Of a stretch of 64,000 bases of DNA, positions 49,554-63,651 are shown piece after piece. The notes beneath the pieces were generated by a model. The model made no database searches. It was not told the origin of the DNA and saw only the letters and a program-made list of their open reading frames with translations. This stretch comes from Nymphaea colorata (Eukaryota > Streptophyta > Magnoliopsida > Nymphaeales > Nymphaeaceae), in NCBI RefSeq assembly GCF_008831285.2, contig NC_045146.1, positions 23,205,703 to 23,269,702 on the forward strand. Direction: 5' to 3'. Within the stretch, counting starts at the first letter, position 1. The number at the start of each line of letters is the position of its first letter. The position numbers and the translations under genes were made by a program.

Positions 49554-52500
49554 AAGAATATCCTGCGGCTTCAATATGAAGTTGGAAACAGTTTTCCCTC
49601 GAAATTTTCTTTGGAAAATGATTTCGTTGATGGATGAAATATTTTTGGATTGTTCTGTTGGCTTGTTATGTAACGGGAAAGAAAAATGGTAAACAGATGA
49701 AGTTGAGATGATGGATAGAGACTGGTGATTGAGACGTCTGACATGAATCATAACAGCTTAATTCAAGAAGACTGCGAAGGGTAACTTCATCCTGGATGAA
49801 TGGTAAGACTATGACAGGAGCTAAAAGAATTGTGTTCGTTGGGAAGTTATGAGGATGAAGATGGTGGAATTACTAAGTATCCTTTTCTGTTTTTTTCCCC
49901 TGATTCCTCCCTGGCACGGCTTTTTGATGGTTCCATGTTTCATTTTTGACGCCGGAGGGAGTTTTCTTCTTCCATGCTTTGGATGTATAGTGAATTAGTG
50001 TATCCTGATATCATTTTGTTTCTAATAATTTGAGTGGTTGATTGGTTCTCTCCTTCTCTGTGCGTGTGAAAACAGCTATGGATTTACCGTTGTTTGAGAT
50101 CCTTCTAAACGAAGGGACAGGTAAGAGTAGGACAGACTTCCAACGATTTGTTATTGTTCGCTTACTGCTTATTTTGCAAGTGAAATTGAAATGTTGGGCA
50201 CTGCCGGCGTACCAAAAGCTTATACCATTTGAAAGGAATTTAAGTTTCTTAGAATATTTCTCCCTTCGCTTCCTGCTTTGTGCGAATGGAAAAAACTCCA
50301 AAGAAAAGGACCCACCATTATGGAACGGCATTGACCCATCGCCTCTGCCGTTTCCCGTGTGTTATTTAACTTCGAGTAACAGGCATATGGGGCTTCACAG
50401 CTTAGAGGCTCCCCCAACTACACTAGCCTGCTTCCATGTGAGGCTGCCTCCAAGTGCCAGTTCTATATGCCAACCTCTTAACATCAATAATGCTTCGTGT
50501 TCACTGTACACTCTCTGAAATACAGGCCACTAAGCATCTGGTGGCATTGTAAATTTCAAACCAAGAATTATCCTGTCTTCTGGAGTATCATTCCGCGAAA
50601 ATGGACAAAAAGAAAAACTGTACTGCGTCGGATGTCTTTAGGTACGGAAGCAAAGGAACTGGTTCGTACTTGAAGATAAGCTCCACTGCATGTTGTTTGT
50701 TTCAATACACGACTGTTCACTAGAAGCCGAGAAAGATAAAAGTCACAAGAGATTTCGCTGGTCTGCTAATTGAAAATAGAATACATAGACAGCTCAGAAG
50801 CAGAGTTCCTGTCATATACCTATTCAAGTGGGGCAGAGTGTCAAGTTTTGATTTGCGACTCTCCAAAGAAGTGATAAGAAATGAAGATTCTCTTTTATGT
50901 CGACATCAGAATGTAGGCAAGTTAGAGGAGAAATACCAGGAAATCTAAGAGCCAAATGCCTGTGTTGCTATTTACAGAATGCCTCCCTTCAGGTTTTTCT
51001 ACCCTTCAAACCTTAGAAGACATTCGAGTGGCAAAGGTAGCATGAACCGTGGGCTGAATTTTAAACAGTAGACCACATTCCCACTGCTGATTTTGAATCT
51101 CCAAATTTTATTCAGATATTGAAAAACGTCCAAATATCTTTTGAGGAAAGCAAGAACATTATCCTCTTCTTTCTCTCCCTTTCCTCTGAGTCCTCAGATC
51201 CCAACTACTGCTACCATAATTGATTCATCTTAGGCTGAACAGTCTTAGGGTGACAGTGTCGACGAACCCACAAAAGCAAAGCCCAGCAAGCAACCAAAGA
51301 GAAAATTGCTTGCTCATTCATACCCTTCGCTCCATCAAGGCTACCAAAATGGTGAATATGGAACAGAGAAGCTCGTCTTCCAACTAACCAATCAGTCGTA
51401 TGCGACTGCATGTCATGTAATCTGATGTGCATGAAGCGCCTAAAGACGCACCAGATATTGAAGCATTAGACACCAATCTCAACTGCTAGCTTTGGTGGTG
51501 AGGATCACATGATTTATGCAGCAGCCATTATCAAACTGTTTGTCCATCCTTAGTCCTGCACATACAAAGCCAATCACCACAGAGAGAACCTCGAAAAAGC
51601 TACATGGCCACTTTCTCAGTCATCATTTCAATAAATGTTCATCTTCAACCTCCATTCAGACAAATAGCATTCTCAGCCAACAACAATTACAAGTACTGAC
51701 AATAGAAGGTTTAAAAGCAGAGCCCCAGGTGTCACTCAGGTTAATTTTTACCAAAAGGTTGAGTTGTTTGCGGAAAACACAAGGTAAAAAAATAAATGCT
51801 TTACATTTACTTTAATGTTTTCTTTCTACAGTTGAGGAAAGATCTTATGCTCATATGTCAATAAGATCACCATGCAGATTCACCGCATGTTTCTTTCATC
51901 ACAATGACACTTTCTGCAATCAAGGAAATTTTCACTGCATTCATCACATTCATAGGATCATCCTGATATGATTATTTGAAAATAATTGGAATTTTAGCTT
52001 CCTAAGTGTTTGACTGGGACAGCCATTTGTACATGACTTTCAAATTATACCGAGTCCAAATTATGTAAAAATGAACGAAACTTTGCATCCACGGAATATA
52101 AGAACATTTTACGTAGGATTGCATCTAAGATGGTTAAAACGCATAATTATGTTCTCCACATAGTCAGACTGTTTTGAGAAAAAGACGAAGGTCTAGAAGG
52201 CAAATATTGTGCGTGTTCTGTATGTCCTTTGCTTCGTCAAGTTGAAGTATTACACCCATCCGTCGATAGCACTAAGCAGACTGAGCTTCTGTTCTTTCAC
52301 GATGATGATATATTTGTAATCAAAGATTTTCTCCCAAGACAGATTTCACATTCCTGGCTTTCTGATAAGGATCTTATGTTAGGAAACGAGACCTTTTCTC
52401 TTTCTCACTTACAACACTAAGAGAAGAAAATGAGGAAGAGAAAGAAGAAGAAGAAGACACAAGGATTTTACGTGGTTCAGAGACAAGGTTCTCCTACGTC

Positions 52501-53726
52501 CACGGCCGCATAGCAATTGTCACTATCATAGAAAGATCAAAGAATACAAGGAACTGCCCCCTTCTTAAACATGGGAATTAGCGCAAACACGCAAAAGGAA
52601 AGTTATATAATTGCTCTTACAAAAAACTTGCAGAAATTAGGGAAACCTATTAAGTATAGATCAGGCTCCACACTCCAACATCATAATGATAAGATATATA
52701 AGAAATTGATCGGATCTTCATCTCTCCAAATATTTGGTGAACGCAGCAATTTGCGCATGATTTTCAAACTATACTGATTTAAAATACTGATAACTAATGA
52801 CTTTTAAACCCATAAAACATAAGAACATGAAGATCTTATAGAGGATTGGAACTAAGATAGTTTCAAATTTAAATGAGAAAAGTAGAAGTCAACAAGATTA
52901 TGTGTTCCATATACTCATATACCAGCTAAATTTATCCATTTATTCTCCTGAACAGATTTTACTTGCCAGGTAATACTTCCAAGAATGGTCAATCTAACAG
53001 TATAGATCAGGCTCTACATAAAAGGTTGGATAAATGTGCTTTGATTATTTAACTTCCCACATAACCATGAACCTAGGTAAGTTTAATATTATATGGTTCA
53101 GCTGGAGTTTCTACAATGCCCTGGACACGTAAAGGGAAGGAAAAGGGCACAATGCTTTTAAAATAGCAAACTTGACTTCGAAGCAAATCCGTGTACCCTT
53201 GCGACATATAGTCCAAAAATGACTGAGTTGATTGTTTCAAGCAAAAGTACAAAAGTATATACTTCCTTAAGCAAGGATGCATCGCGTACTTTCCATCTGA
53301 TAGTGTAATTTAATGAAAGAGGAAACCATGTAGCATGAAACTATTTCCAGATGACAATCGAATGCATGAAATTACCTTGCATTATAAATTGGATAAGTGT
53401 ACTGACATTTAATCTCCAGAGTCGCTCAAATAACTAGATTCATGTAGGAAAATTAGATTCTTGTGCATGGAAAGTTTGTTTGCTTATTGTGGAGCAGCAA
53501 GACACCATGGAGAATTAACTGTGTTTCAGATTGAACAAAAGAAAAAAATGTATGGACCATAGTTTAAGAAGAAGGCTTTAGTTGTATATAATGATCTTGA
53601 AATTGTTCCCTGGCAACGAATGATCTGATTAACAGATAATACACAAATTTTGCTTCAAAAGTCCAGCATAAGGAAGTCAAATCTACCGAGGAAATATACA
53701 CAAAAGTAAGGACGAATGAACTCACT
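49554..53726. other. Intergenic region between convergent genes
   Basis: About 4.2 kb between the ends of the BTB gene (+) and the PPR gene (-). The first few hundred bases should include the BTB 3' UTR. A minus-strand frame at 51211-51432 has a membrane-like segment (IFSLVACWALLLWVRRHC) but no recognised family or exon partners. A retrotransposon-like motif lies near 52450-52520. Confidence 0.5.
52440..52530. mobile_element. Possible LTR-retrotransposon relic
   Basis: The pair TTTTACGTGGTTC and CCTACGTCCACGG, about 20 bases apart, resembles a motif I know from LTRs of small plant retrotransposons. I could not find LTR ends, a partner LTR or a target duplication, so this is a weak call. Confidence 0.3.
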
Positions 53727-55142
53727 CTAACTCTTCATCTTCTTCAACGCTTTAAGCGAACTTTCCAATACTGTATATGCAGCAACTTCGGACAAGCTTT
53801 TGCTGCTCAACGCATAATCAAATACGCCGTAGGCGTCGGCAATTCGCTCAGCCCGACAAAGCGACCTAATTAAAGTTGCATATGCAGATGATTCGAGCTT
53901 TATCGAATCAGACTTCATAATCTCATACCGCTTGAACCCTGTATCCAAATGCTTCCCCTTCGATAGGCCCTGCAGAAGCGTGTTATATGTGCATGAATTC
54001 GGGATACAACCCTCCTTCTCCATCTCTTCCAATAGTCCAAGAGCGCCCATTGGATCCCCCTTCCTGCACATGCCATTCATCAGGGTCGTATATGTGATCG
54101 TATCCGGAGAATGCCCTTCATCAATCATGATTCCCAGGTACTTCCTGGCCTGATCAACCCTTCCGGCCTTAGACAACCCGAAAATTAGAGTATTGTAGGT
54201 GACAAGATCTGGTTCAATGCCCTGCTCCTTCATTTTCTTGAAAACACTAACCACTTCGAACCCTTTATCCACAATACAATATGCCTTCATGATGGTATTG
54301 TAAAGATAACAATCTGGCTTGAATCCAGACTCTCCAAGAACATCCAGAAGGCGCATGGCCTCCCGGAGATTCTTGCTCTTACAGACGGTGTCGATCAATA
54401 TGGTATACGTAACGAGGTCAGGCTTGACATTTAATTCGCGCATCTCCTCGATGAACCTATAAGCGCTAGACACGGCCCTTGCCTTGCACAAATGTCTAAT
54501 TAAGAAATTGTAGGTGAAAGCATCAGGGGAGGAGGCAGAGGAAGGGGACTTGCAGGAGGAGAAGTCTTTGAAGACTTGAATAGCGTCCTCCGAGTCATCG
54601 ACGGCGCAAAGGCCGCGAACAGCGACGTCGCAGGAGGCATTATCGGGGGGAATCCCATGGGTGGTCATCAAGTCGAGCGCCTCCCTGACTCGCGGCAATT
54701 CGCCGGTTTGGGCAGATTGGGAGAGGAGGATGTGGAGAGTGGTCCGGTTGGGAACAAAGCCAGACTTGAGCTTCATGTGGTTGAGAAGCTGCAGGGAGGT
54801 GCTGAAGGTGGAGAGGCGGCAGAAGTCGGCGAGAAGAGTGTTGTGCAAGGAGGTGTCTCGTGGGTTCCGGCATCTGGGCAGCATGGAGTCGTACACCTTC
54901 TGGGCATGGGAGAGCTTGTCAGAGCTGAATATGTGTGTCTGCTTCTTCTCCTCTGAAGGAGTCGTTGCAGCGAGATGGTGGTCGTCGTCATCTCCATTTT
55001 CTTGGCTGTGGGGGATGATGATCGAGGACGAGGGTGCGTCTGGTTTTCGCCTATTGGTGGAGGAAGAAGACGATGGTTTAGCAGTTCTCAGGAGGGAGGG
55101 AGATTGGCGGTGCTTTCGCACCAGGCCACCCAGTTTGCCCAT
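53727..55142 (-). CDS. P-type pentatricopeptide repeat protein (At2g17670-like)
   Basis: Predicted organelle RNA-binding protein of about 471 aa; intronless, as most plant PPR genes are. The N-terminus MGKLGGLVRKHRQSPSLLRT is rich in Arg/Lys/Ser and poor in acidic residues, like a mitochondrial or plastid presequence. After a Ser/Pro-rich linker, P-type 35-residue repeats fill most of the chain, with typical starts DAFTYNFLIRHLCKA, DLVTYTILIDTVCKS, DLVTYNTLIFGLSKAG, DTITYTTLMNGMCRKG and NSCTYNTLLQGLSKG. The C-terminus ends in a non-PLS tail with no E or DYW domain, so an RNA-editing deaminase role is not expected. Sequence and length resemble Arabidopsis At2g17670 as I recall it. I chose the ATG at 55142 because its MGK start resembles that protein. 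An in-frame ATG at 55181 would add 13 residues of acidic/basic sequence. Confidence 0.93.
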   Translation of the reverse strand: MGKLGGLVRKHRQSPSLLRTAKPSSSSSTNRRKPDAPSSSIIIPHSQENGDDDDHHLAATTPSEEKKQTHIFSSDKLSHAQKVYDSMLPRCRNPRDTSLHNTLLADFCRLSTFSTSLQLLNHMKLKSGFVPNRTTLHILLSQSAQTGELPRVREALDLMTTHGIPPDNASCDVAVRGLCAVDDSEDAIQVFKDFSSCKSPSSASSPDAFTYNFLIRHLCKARAVSSAYRFIEEMRELNVKPDLVTYTILIDTVCKSKNLREAMRLLDVLGESGFKPDCYLYNTIMKAYCIVDKGFEVVSVFKKMKEQGIEPDLVTYNTLIFGLSKAGRVDQARKYLGIMIDEGHSPDTITYTTLMNGMCRKGDPMGALGLLEEMEKEGCIPNSCTYNTLLQGLSKGKHLDTGFKRYEIMKSDSIKLESSAYATLIRSLCRAERIADAYGVFDYALSSKSLSEVAAYTVLESSLKALKKMKS

Positions 55143-57230
55143 ATCTCCTCTCTCCCCTTCACGGTGGGGTTTAGGGTTCAAGGAGGGATTTGGTCACTGA
55201 ACTGACACAGTCGGTTTGGTTTCTGATAATAAGATCCATATCCGTTTAACCGTCTGCCATGTAAACTGTACTGCCCGACGTTGGATTCAGATTGGATTGA
55301 GTTTCCAGCATGTCTCGACTTCAGCTTTGAAGCTGATTTCCAAATGGGTGTGCACTCACCAAACATTGAACCAAGTGGTCAACTCGATGCTTGGACTTAC
55401 ATTCTGTTTGGATGAAGGAAAAGGGAAGGAAAGAACAATCAATCTTTTGATTGGTTTTGTTTGGTTGATTAACTTAAAAAAAAAAAAAAAGAAATGAAAT
55501 GAAACTAAAACATTTGTTTGGTTGCAAAGAGAGGAAAAATGAAAGGAAGGGAATGGAATGGATGGTCTAATATAAATCCAATCCCTCTAAAATTGAAGGA
55601 ATTGAGAAGGAAAGGAAAGGGCTCTCATGAGCCGGTGTCGCCCTACACTAAACCCAATTGGGGAGTCTCTCTTAGGAGAAAGAAAGAGAAAATGGGATTT
55701 GAGTTTGGGCTTGGCCTGCTACTCATAATTGGGCAAGGGGACAAGGACTGAGCTCACATATGTGAATGATTCAGTCCAGGGAAACAGATGTTTAGCGTTA
55801 TAATTCAACTCAGACTGTCTGCCATCACCTCCAGGGAAACCCTCTTGCTTTGGACAACATTTTGGATGTGTTCGCGCGTCTGAACAAGAGAGAGGTAGAT
55901 AGAAAGAGGGGGGCAACTAACAACCTCGTCCCGAAACTACTGAATCACATCCCTTAGCACAATTCTGAATGCCATCAGAAAATCAGCGCCCACAGAAACC
56001 GAACAAGAACCGACACCTATTTTGGCCAAGAGAAAGAGAGATACTAATTGGTTGGAAGGAAAAAATCTGCCTTGGCCCTCAACTGATAGAGGTTCACCAT
56101 AAAAATAAAATGTGTATAGAAGAATTAGACGCATCCTAACATCCAAAAATGAAAAAAAAAAAAAAAAAAAAAAAAAATGTATGGACAACACCCAAAAGGA
56201 CAGCAAAATCCCAACAATATATAATGGGAGAATGAATACTAAACTAATCTCTTTTCTTTGTTAAAGAAATATATATATATCCAACGGTCCAAACTGTCGG
56301 GAACAAGCCAAATGCAATCACGTTGAGAAACCCACAATTTAGAAGAACGATAAGACTTAAACTGCGGATTCAGGTGAAAGAGAGTTCCGTTCTAACCACT
56401 TGTTACACCAAAAGACTTATAATTGACGCAAATATTGATCTCCCAATGCAACTCTAATGGGACGAAGCCTCCCTCATTTCAGTCTCAAATAATGAAAGGA
56501 TTCTATTTTTCATTATACTGTTCTTCATCAAGTCAACTGTTCATTATACTGCATCTTTGTATTCGCCCAAGTATAGATTGTTGGCTCGGCGTCCGCTTAG
56601 GTGACAGTCACAGCTAACCGGATTCCCAAGATTGAAAATGTTGAATGTATTCATCTCGCGTCATGTCCTTCACACAGTCGAATTTGTATTACTAATTCCT
56701 AATTACCAACAGTCTCTCGTCCCAATAAGGCACACATTCTCTCTCTCTCGCTCACTTATCATCACTATCACATCAAATTAAACTTTCATGTCACAATAAA
56801 TAAACTAAAATCTTGGGTGATGTAGGTTCTGATCCCTCTTTGTAGGGACAAAAGAGGTAGGGGTGGCTCCCCCAAGGATAGGAGAGGGACCTCTTAGGTT
56901 TTACCTAACTGAGGCTCGTCGGGATGCAGCCCATGATAGAGCTAAGGGTTTTGCCTTATCCTAATGCCTAGAAGAATAAATAGGTAACCAATTTGAGTTT
57001 GGTGAAAACTCATCTTTCTTTTTTCCCTTGTTGTTTGATTGGAAAAAGTGACAAAACTTTCGGTTGAGGGTCTTTCAGCAATAATAGGAAGGAATTCTTC
57101 GTCTTCTACAAATACCAAATATCTCTTGCCTACACACTCATACACATGAAAGAGTTCATCCTAAACTAAGCCATGGATCGAAGCTTTGAATAACTAGACT
57201 TACGGAGTTCAACTTAGTACAATTTAAAGA

Positions 57231-57322
57231 GGTTGTTTGGTAACAATAATAAACTATTATTGTTTCATGAATCCACGTGTTATCCTATCCCGTTCTTTCT
57301 TTGTTACTATAATCAAACAACC
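57231..57322. mobile_element. Small MITE-like hairpin
   Basis: GGTTGTTTG at the left and CAAACAACC at the right are exact inverted repeats, with further similarity inward (GTAACAATAATA against TTACTATAAT). Total length is 92 bp and there is no coding content. The GTTTGG-type ends are common in plant hAT and Harbinger MITEs. No clear target duplication was found. Confidence 0.4.
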
Positions 57323-60300
57323 CCGACCCGAAAGAAAGTGTCGCTTGAACTTAAACACATTTTTTTAGAATACAAGTATAAATAAAAAGTATGTTGTGAA
57401 CCTACGGATACATGTGAAAGAACCACCGTTCGACAATTTTGGTACCTTTAAAGGGTTGATTATAATTTAACGCAACAGACCCACGGCCACCAGAGGGAAG
57501 GGTGCCCTTTCACTAGGTCACGTCTTTCTCAAAGCTTTCGTGCCCGTCCGTCCGTCCGTCTCAGAGACCACATCATGAAGCTCGTAGACATGGCGGGGCA
57601 TCCCCCTTGGCAGCTTCTCTGTTCAACGGAGCATGACAGCCATCCCGTCGCTCTCATAACGTTTTACATGAGCTACTTTCCCATGAAGTGAAAAAAAGCG
57701 TAACGACATCGCCAATTCTCGATGCCCTTTTCACCTAAGGCCGCTCTCATGGCCTTGTCCTCTCTGTTCCTGTCTCTTGGGCTCACTAATGCTCATGTGA
57801 CAGCTCCTGCACCGCCTTCTGCTTCACCATTCACTGTTAAGCATGAGCCTCACACTGTCATGTAGTCCCCAACCCCACTCTCCATGATTGCTGCAAGTAG
57901 GGGATAAGGCCTACCATGACTCCAACTGGTTTTTTTTTTTTTTTTTTCTTGTTGATGAGAACAATGAAATACTGATTAAACCAATAAAAATCATGGTGGT
58001 GTTACAGAAACTGACCACTTCCTGTTGGTAGTATGTGTTTCTTATTCATCATCATAATATGCTAGAAGAAGATCGGCGAATGCACCAAAAGGAGTTGTTG
58101 GGCATTCATTACGGAGAATCATTTTACTCAAAGATTTTTTTTTTTTGGGGTTAGTTGGATTTTGTGTGTATCACAGAAACCCCGCAATGGAAAGGACATG
58201 TCCATGATGAAATTGAAATGCGGATTGACACTGCACGTGCTTGGTAGGCCCAACATGCTCCTCATGTTTCCCTGGTGTTTCCTGCAAACATCACTTCTGG
58301 AGCACATGATGCTATGAAGCCAACCTCAAGAAAATTATATGGAAAAGAAATTTGGTCGCTACTCGAAGAGGAATGGGAAACAGTGACACAGGATGCATTA
58401 AAATATATACACATAGGCACATAATGCATGCACAGATACAAATGCGTGAGCAAGTTCATTTATATGTAAGTATATGTTTTGTTTTCACAACTAAGAACAA
58501 CAGTGATCAGAACTGGTGGATAACATTCAGGAAGCTTAGAATTAGAACGGTGGTGATTGATTGAGACTCTTTTCTGGGGATGCTTGGGGGCTGGCTTTTA
58601 ATGGTATATTGGTTTCTGTTCTCATATTTGGCAAAGATGATCGTGTGGTTGAGGAGATGAGTGAACAACACGATACAGTAGTGTTCATAAGGAGCCAATT
58701 TTTGGGTCAACAAGGTTGCTTTCGTCTCTCTATCTCTCATTTGTCCTTTCCTCCTCCTCATCCCTTTCTCTGTCTAAGCTGTTTTTCCAGCCTTGCATTT
58801 GGCTTATTTGCCGGTTGCTACCCTCTCTATCGACCCAATTACTGAAAAAACTGTACCACATTTACCCTACGCAGAAGAGGGAGAGAGAGCGTGTGTCGCC
58901 AAAGGTATAAACAGATATTCTTCTGCTTCGAAGTGGACCTTACCGATTCAATTAATAGGGTACCTGCCCACAAGCCGTATTCGAATCTCATACACTGCTG
59001 CATGTTGTTTCTTTTAAATTTGATCATGTTGACATGACAGTGCCACTAAGAAGATCAAGCAACCACGAAGACACCGGAATTTATTGTCTTGAAAAACAGG
59101 TCTTTTCAATGAAAGAGCAAAACTTTAGTGGCGTTTCCTATCAAAGCAGCCATAAAGATTGTCTTTATGCGGACAGATTAGTTGATAACAGCATGAAATA
59201 TTTATATAGACCCCAAGGCCAGTTGAATATATACATATTCATATGTAAAGTACTAGACTTAGAACCTGAAAGAGTATACAAATCCAGATATATCTTGTGG
59301 TCGCATACCTTAGGATTCTTTGGAGGAAACCTAATCCAACTTTGGTTCATTTCAATAAGTGTTTTTAATCAATACCAAGAAGAAACAAAAGCGAGACATA
59401 GTCCTGCAGAAACTAGCCTTGAAAAATAAAATGATGAAGAACCAATAATAAGGTAAGATTGATGTTACATGTCTTGGGAAAGGAAAGCACATAAAGATGG
59501 TCAATCAAGGTCCAGTCCCACTTTGTTGTAGGTCTGGCCAAAACACTTTTGATCTTATGGCCATTATGGGTGCCCATCTTTTCTTTGAGATTCACAGACC
59601 CAGACCTGCCTGCTGGGTCCACACTCTCCTCCTCCCATTCGTTTGTGGCGCCATATAATTCCTTTCAGATGCGATCCCCCTTTACGGGTCCTTCACTCTT
59701 TGTCCATCCCCGCAAGTTACAAAAAGCATATTTGGGCCTAAATTATTGCATATCATCATTCAACTTTCTGGTGAATTAATCTCATTTCTTCTTACTTCCA
59801 TGGCCTGATGTGTCCGTTGCTTTATCTTCTCTAGTCACCAATGATAGAACAGGAAAATTAAAGAGTAGTATGTACAATATATCAATATGGCTATCATAAA
59901 ATGGTTGCTAAGAACATGAAATCTCAACAAAAATCGTTGTAGAGACCGTCAACAGATCAAATTATGTCACACATTTATGAATCAAAAGTTGATTTGATGA
60001 AAATTAATTTATCAGCTCAGTACTTTTTGGAAGGAAAAAGGTACTTTTAATGATATGGGATTTAAGTCAACAGATTTCTGTTAATTAAACAACTCCTTTG
60101 ACTCTCAAAGATTCTCAAAAGAAAAAAAACAAAAGTAAATGGATTAGATGTGTTTGCTCAATTTCTTTAAGGAGAAGGAAGCCGAAAGTTGAATGCCCTA
60201 AAGAGGGAACCCCTCACTTTAAGGCCAAGGGATGAAGGGATTTTCTGAATGGTCAAACTGGTAGATATATACGAACCTCTTAGGTTGGCAGTTCCAGCAA

Positions 60301-61856
60301 TATGATCAATTGAAGGAAGAAACTTCGTAGTTTCTCTCATCAATTAAAAAATAACACTACTAACGATAAACCTTACCAAACTGAGAAAAGGGTCTCTATA
60401 GGCTCCTACATGAGTGTCACATATTTAATGGAGCTCCTAGAGTTATCTAAAAGGCCAAAATATGGCAATGGCCTCCTTCTGTCTGCTCCTTTTTCCCTAT
60501 ACTAACTCACCTGTTTGATTCTCATATAAAATTTCTAGTTACCAATATGCTTTATATTTCTTAATAATATATCTTTAACGTTATTAGTTTCTAAAAAAAG
60601 TGAGTAATATTTTAAAAAAAGAAAAAGTATTTTGCCGCGATATTAGCATGTGTCTAATTGCCAGTCTATTCATTTGGCACTACGTGCCTACAACCAGTAT
60701 ATTATTAACGCCAACAATCAAGTGGTATCTATACCAACAATGATCACTGTGATTAGTCGTATCATTCCCATTATGTCTAGTTACTCAACTACACAAGAAC
60801 CTAACATGGAATAAATTTAATCGACACTTGAGATGAGAGAGGAATAGAAAAACAAGAAGGGCATCTAAGAACACAGCAGAGCCATTCACGCGGTTTCCAG
60901 ACAGCCAGGTAAGAGGATCTAATACATAGTCTAATTGTTTTCTTCTTACGCGTTCAACAGCACATCATGTGCAGGCAAAGCGAACAGTTCAGACCTGTTG
61001 ATTGAATGAGAAGATCATCAAAACCAAGGGCACCCTCCTTCATTCATAGCCTTTCTTCCACCGTTCATCCTCTGTTGCATCTGCATGTACATGCGTGCAC
61101 CGCCATGTGCATTGATCCCGCAATCGAAGCATATATCGTCGTTTTGGTAGTCGCAAACGAAAGCAAGTTATGGAGTGGGTTGAGATTCAGTAGCTTACAA
61201 CACTCGTGATCTTAACAAGCGCTTGATTAATTTATCTTTAGATCAGGGCATTTGATAATAAGAACATTGTATTCCAGGAAAACATGTTCTTAGATTGCAG
61301 TATCGATCTAAAGTACTGCGATGCTTTTGTTCTAGATTAGAACATGGTATGATTATGGATATCATTTGTAGATCCAAGAAACAAGCACGAGACATCATTG
61401 TTCTGTGTTTCTTAAAACAGGAACCGATCGGCATATGTGTTTGGAAATAGAATAGACTTAGAGAAGTGTTCGATAGATTGTCAAATTTTCTTCCGCTCGT
61501 ACACCTGCTAGACTTTGCTTCAAAGAAGGCGATATTTAGCTCACACTCTACAACTTCACTGAATTTTTTCATAAAAGGAAGTTTCTGCCCTGAGACCCAA
61601 TTAATTAATCTGGGAAACGTTCATTATAAATGCGTTCATTATAAAAGCAACGCTCACTTGATTAAAGCTTTTGAATTTAAGATCTTCTTTTTATAAAGTT
61701 AAAAGCTTGACATTCCAGCGCATTTCTTGGTATAATTTTGTTTGCGGGTATGCTTCATGTCAATCCATTATAAAGCCAAATATCTGAAAGTAAATGCATT
61801 TCAGAAATTCAAGTTATATATCAACTTAAAAATATGATTAATAATTTGAGGACTGA

Positions 61857-61858
<2 letters not shown>

Positions 61859-61892
<34 letters not shown>
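61859..61892. repeat. (GA)n microsatellite
   Basis: A run of GA dinucleotides of about 34 bases. GA/CT tracts are common near plant transcription starts, but no adjacent gene is recognised. Confidence 0.9.
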
Positions 61893-61894
<2 letters not shown>

Positions 61895-63651
61895 AGCAAA
61901 AGAGACGAGGAGGAGAGTGGAGGGTGTCGGGCTTGAAGATAAGAAGAGGAAGGGACGGAGAAGAGAAAAGAAATGGTGAGTGGGACCCACCATGTCTTTG
62001 CCTCAGCAGGCATAGTAATGGCAAGCGCAATGCAAAGGACACACACACTCTCTCTCTCTCCCCTCTCTATCCTGTGGGCCCCACTCCTCCGCTCTCCGCC
62101 GCTGTTAACAACCGCCGGTGCAGATCGGCAGGCCAGAATTAGTGCCTCGGAGGGCCAATTTCTTCGATTCAGCTAAACCGCTAACGAATTTTTAATAAAA
62201 TAATATTATGTTTGACGCATTATACAATTAAAAATCAACAAAAATTTTAGGATGTTTAAATACAATCAAAATAAATTGTGTGCCGCACATTTCGAACTCT
62301 TTTTAGTAACCATATTTATCACTTATCATTTTCACTTTTTGTCCACTAAATTTCACCTGTATCCAAGCATCGTACATATTCTATCATGAGTTTTGAAACT
62401 TTGGTTGCTTTTGTGGCAGCTACAGTGCTACCCACCACACCAACTTTTTCAGCCTCTCTTCATGTTTGATTAAACCTTGGCACCCATCCTTATCCTTCTG
62501 GTTTAGGAATGGGCAGCCATATGTTGTCAGACATTATGGCACAGTTAATTAGCAGATATACATCTTGGTCCCATCAACGGTCTTTTCTTTAAAATTTATT
62601 GAACATATTATGTTTAAACTAACTTAAAGTAAGTAATCAAAGTATTTTTAGTGTGAGTACTAATATGGTGTTCATCCTCCTTAGCACCTCGATTATCCAC
62701 AGAAAGTTGATGGCCACAAGAATTGCTGAGCCAAACCATGGTGAAGTATCCAACTCTCCCTGCCTTCCCAACCACTCTTCTCCATAAGATTGTTCCAGAA
62801 GATTGGGTAGCAAGTCGCCTCTACTTTTCTAATTTAACTAGATTTCGTTTATGTTTGGTAACCAGCAGCCTCGTTGATTCGATGATTTCTATAGCAGCGA
62901 AGAAAACTTTATTGTTTTTGAAGAAACAGTTGGAACTCTCGCGGAAGTAGAGCAAGAGAATAGACGCCGTCGAAGATGACACACTCACCGTTGTTAAATG
63001 CCTTTGTTGTATTTTTTTCCGGCGGCTTTAACCAAAGGCGTTAACATCTGATGTTGAATAATTTTTAATATTTTAAGCGAGACGACAACATCTCAACACC
63101 AAGGCTTTAATGCCTCCCTCGTGACAACAACGACCGGACGCACACGCCATTTGCCGTCACCAATCCATGTCCCTCCCCTCCCCCACCACCATTTATTTCT
63201 CTCTTCTCTTCTCTCTTTCTTTCTTTCTTTCTGTTTCTTCCTTCCTTCCTGCTATGTGAGTTTACAGGAGAACGGGGTTGGCTGGTTCGCCGAGACGACT
63301 CGGTTTGTGTCCATGATGTCGAGCGAAAGGCCTTTTTATATAGGTAACTCGGAACAGCTTTTCGTCGAACCATGTAATTCTGTAAATCGGAACAAAAAGG
63401 CCGCATTTTATGAAAATGGTGGGGGCAATTTAGTCTACCAAAGTAGCGACAGGTGCCAGGAAAGTTTTTATTCTTTTTGAAAAACAGTATGGCAGTTTCG
63501 ATATAAAGTCTAAAAGAAGGTCTTTCTTCTTACGAGCCACCCTTATTAATCCCCATTCAATCTCGCCCCTTTCTCCCTACAGACCACAATCTCTCTCTCC
63601 CCCTCTTTCGATCTCTCTTTCGGGTGCCGTTTCTCTCTCTAGATTTCTCCG

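Larger units (their letters stand above)
55182..63651. other. Gene-poor intergenic region
   Basis: About 8.5 kb with no recognised gene. It contains a probable promoter for the PPR gene at its lower end, a 27-base poly-A near 56151-56177, a small MITE-like hairpin at 57231-57322, poly-T runs near 57931 and 58135, a (GA)n tract at 61859-61892 and CT-rich leader sequence (63585-63640) just before the RING gene. Short frames at 59034-59429 and 63121-63480 have no domain I recognise. Confidence 0.5.

Noticed and set aside
63121-63480. 119-aa frame upstream of the RING gene
   Set aside because: Low-complexity start and no homology signal; probably promoter or leader sequence.
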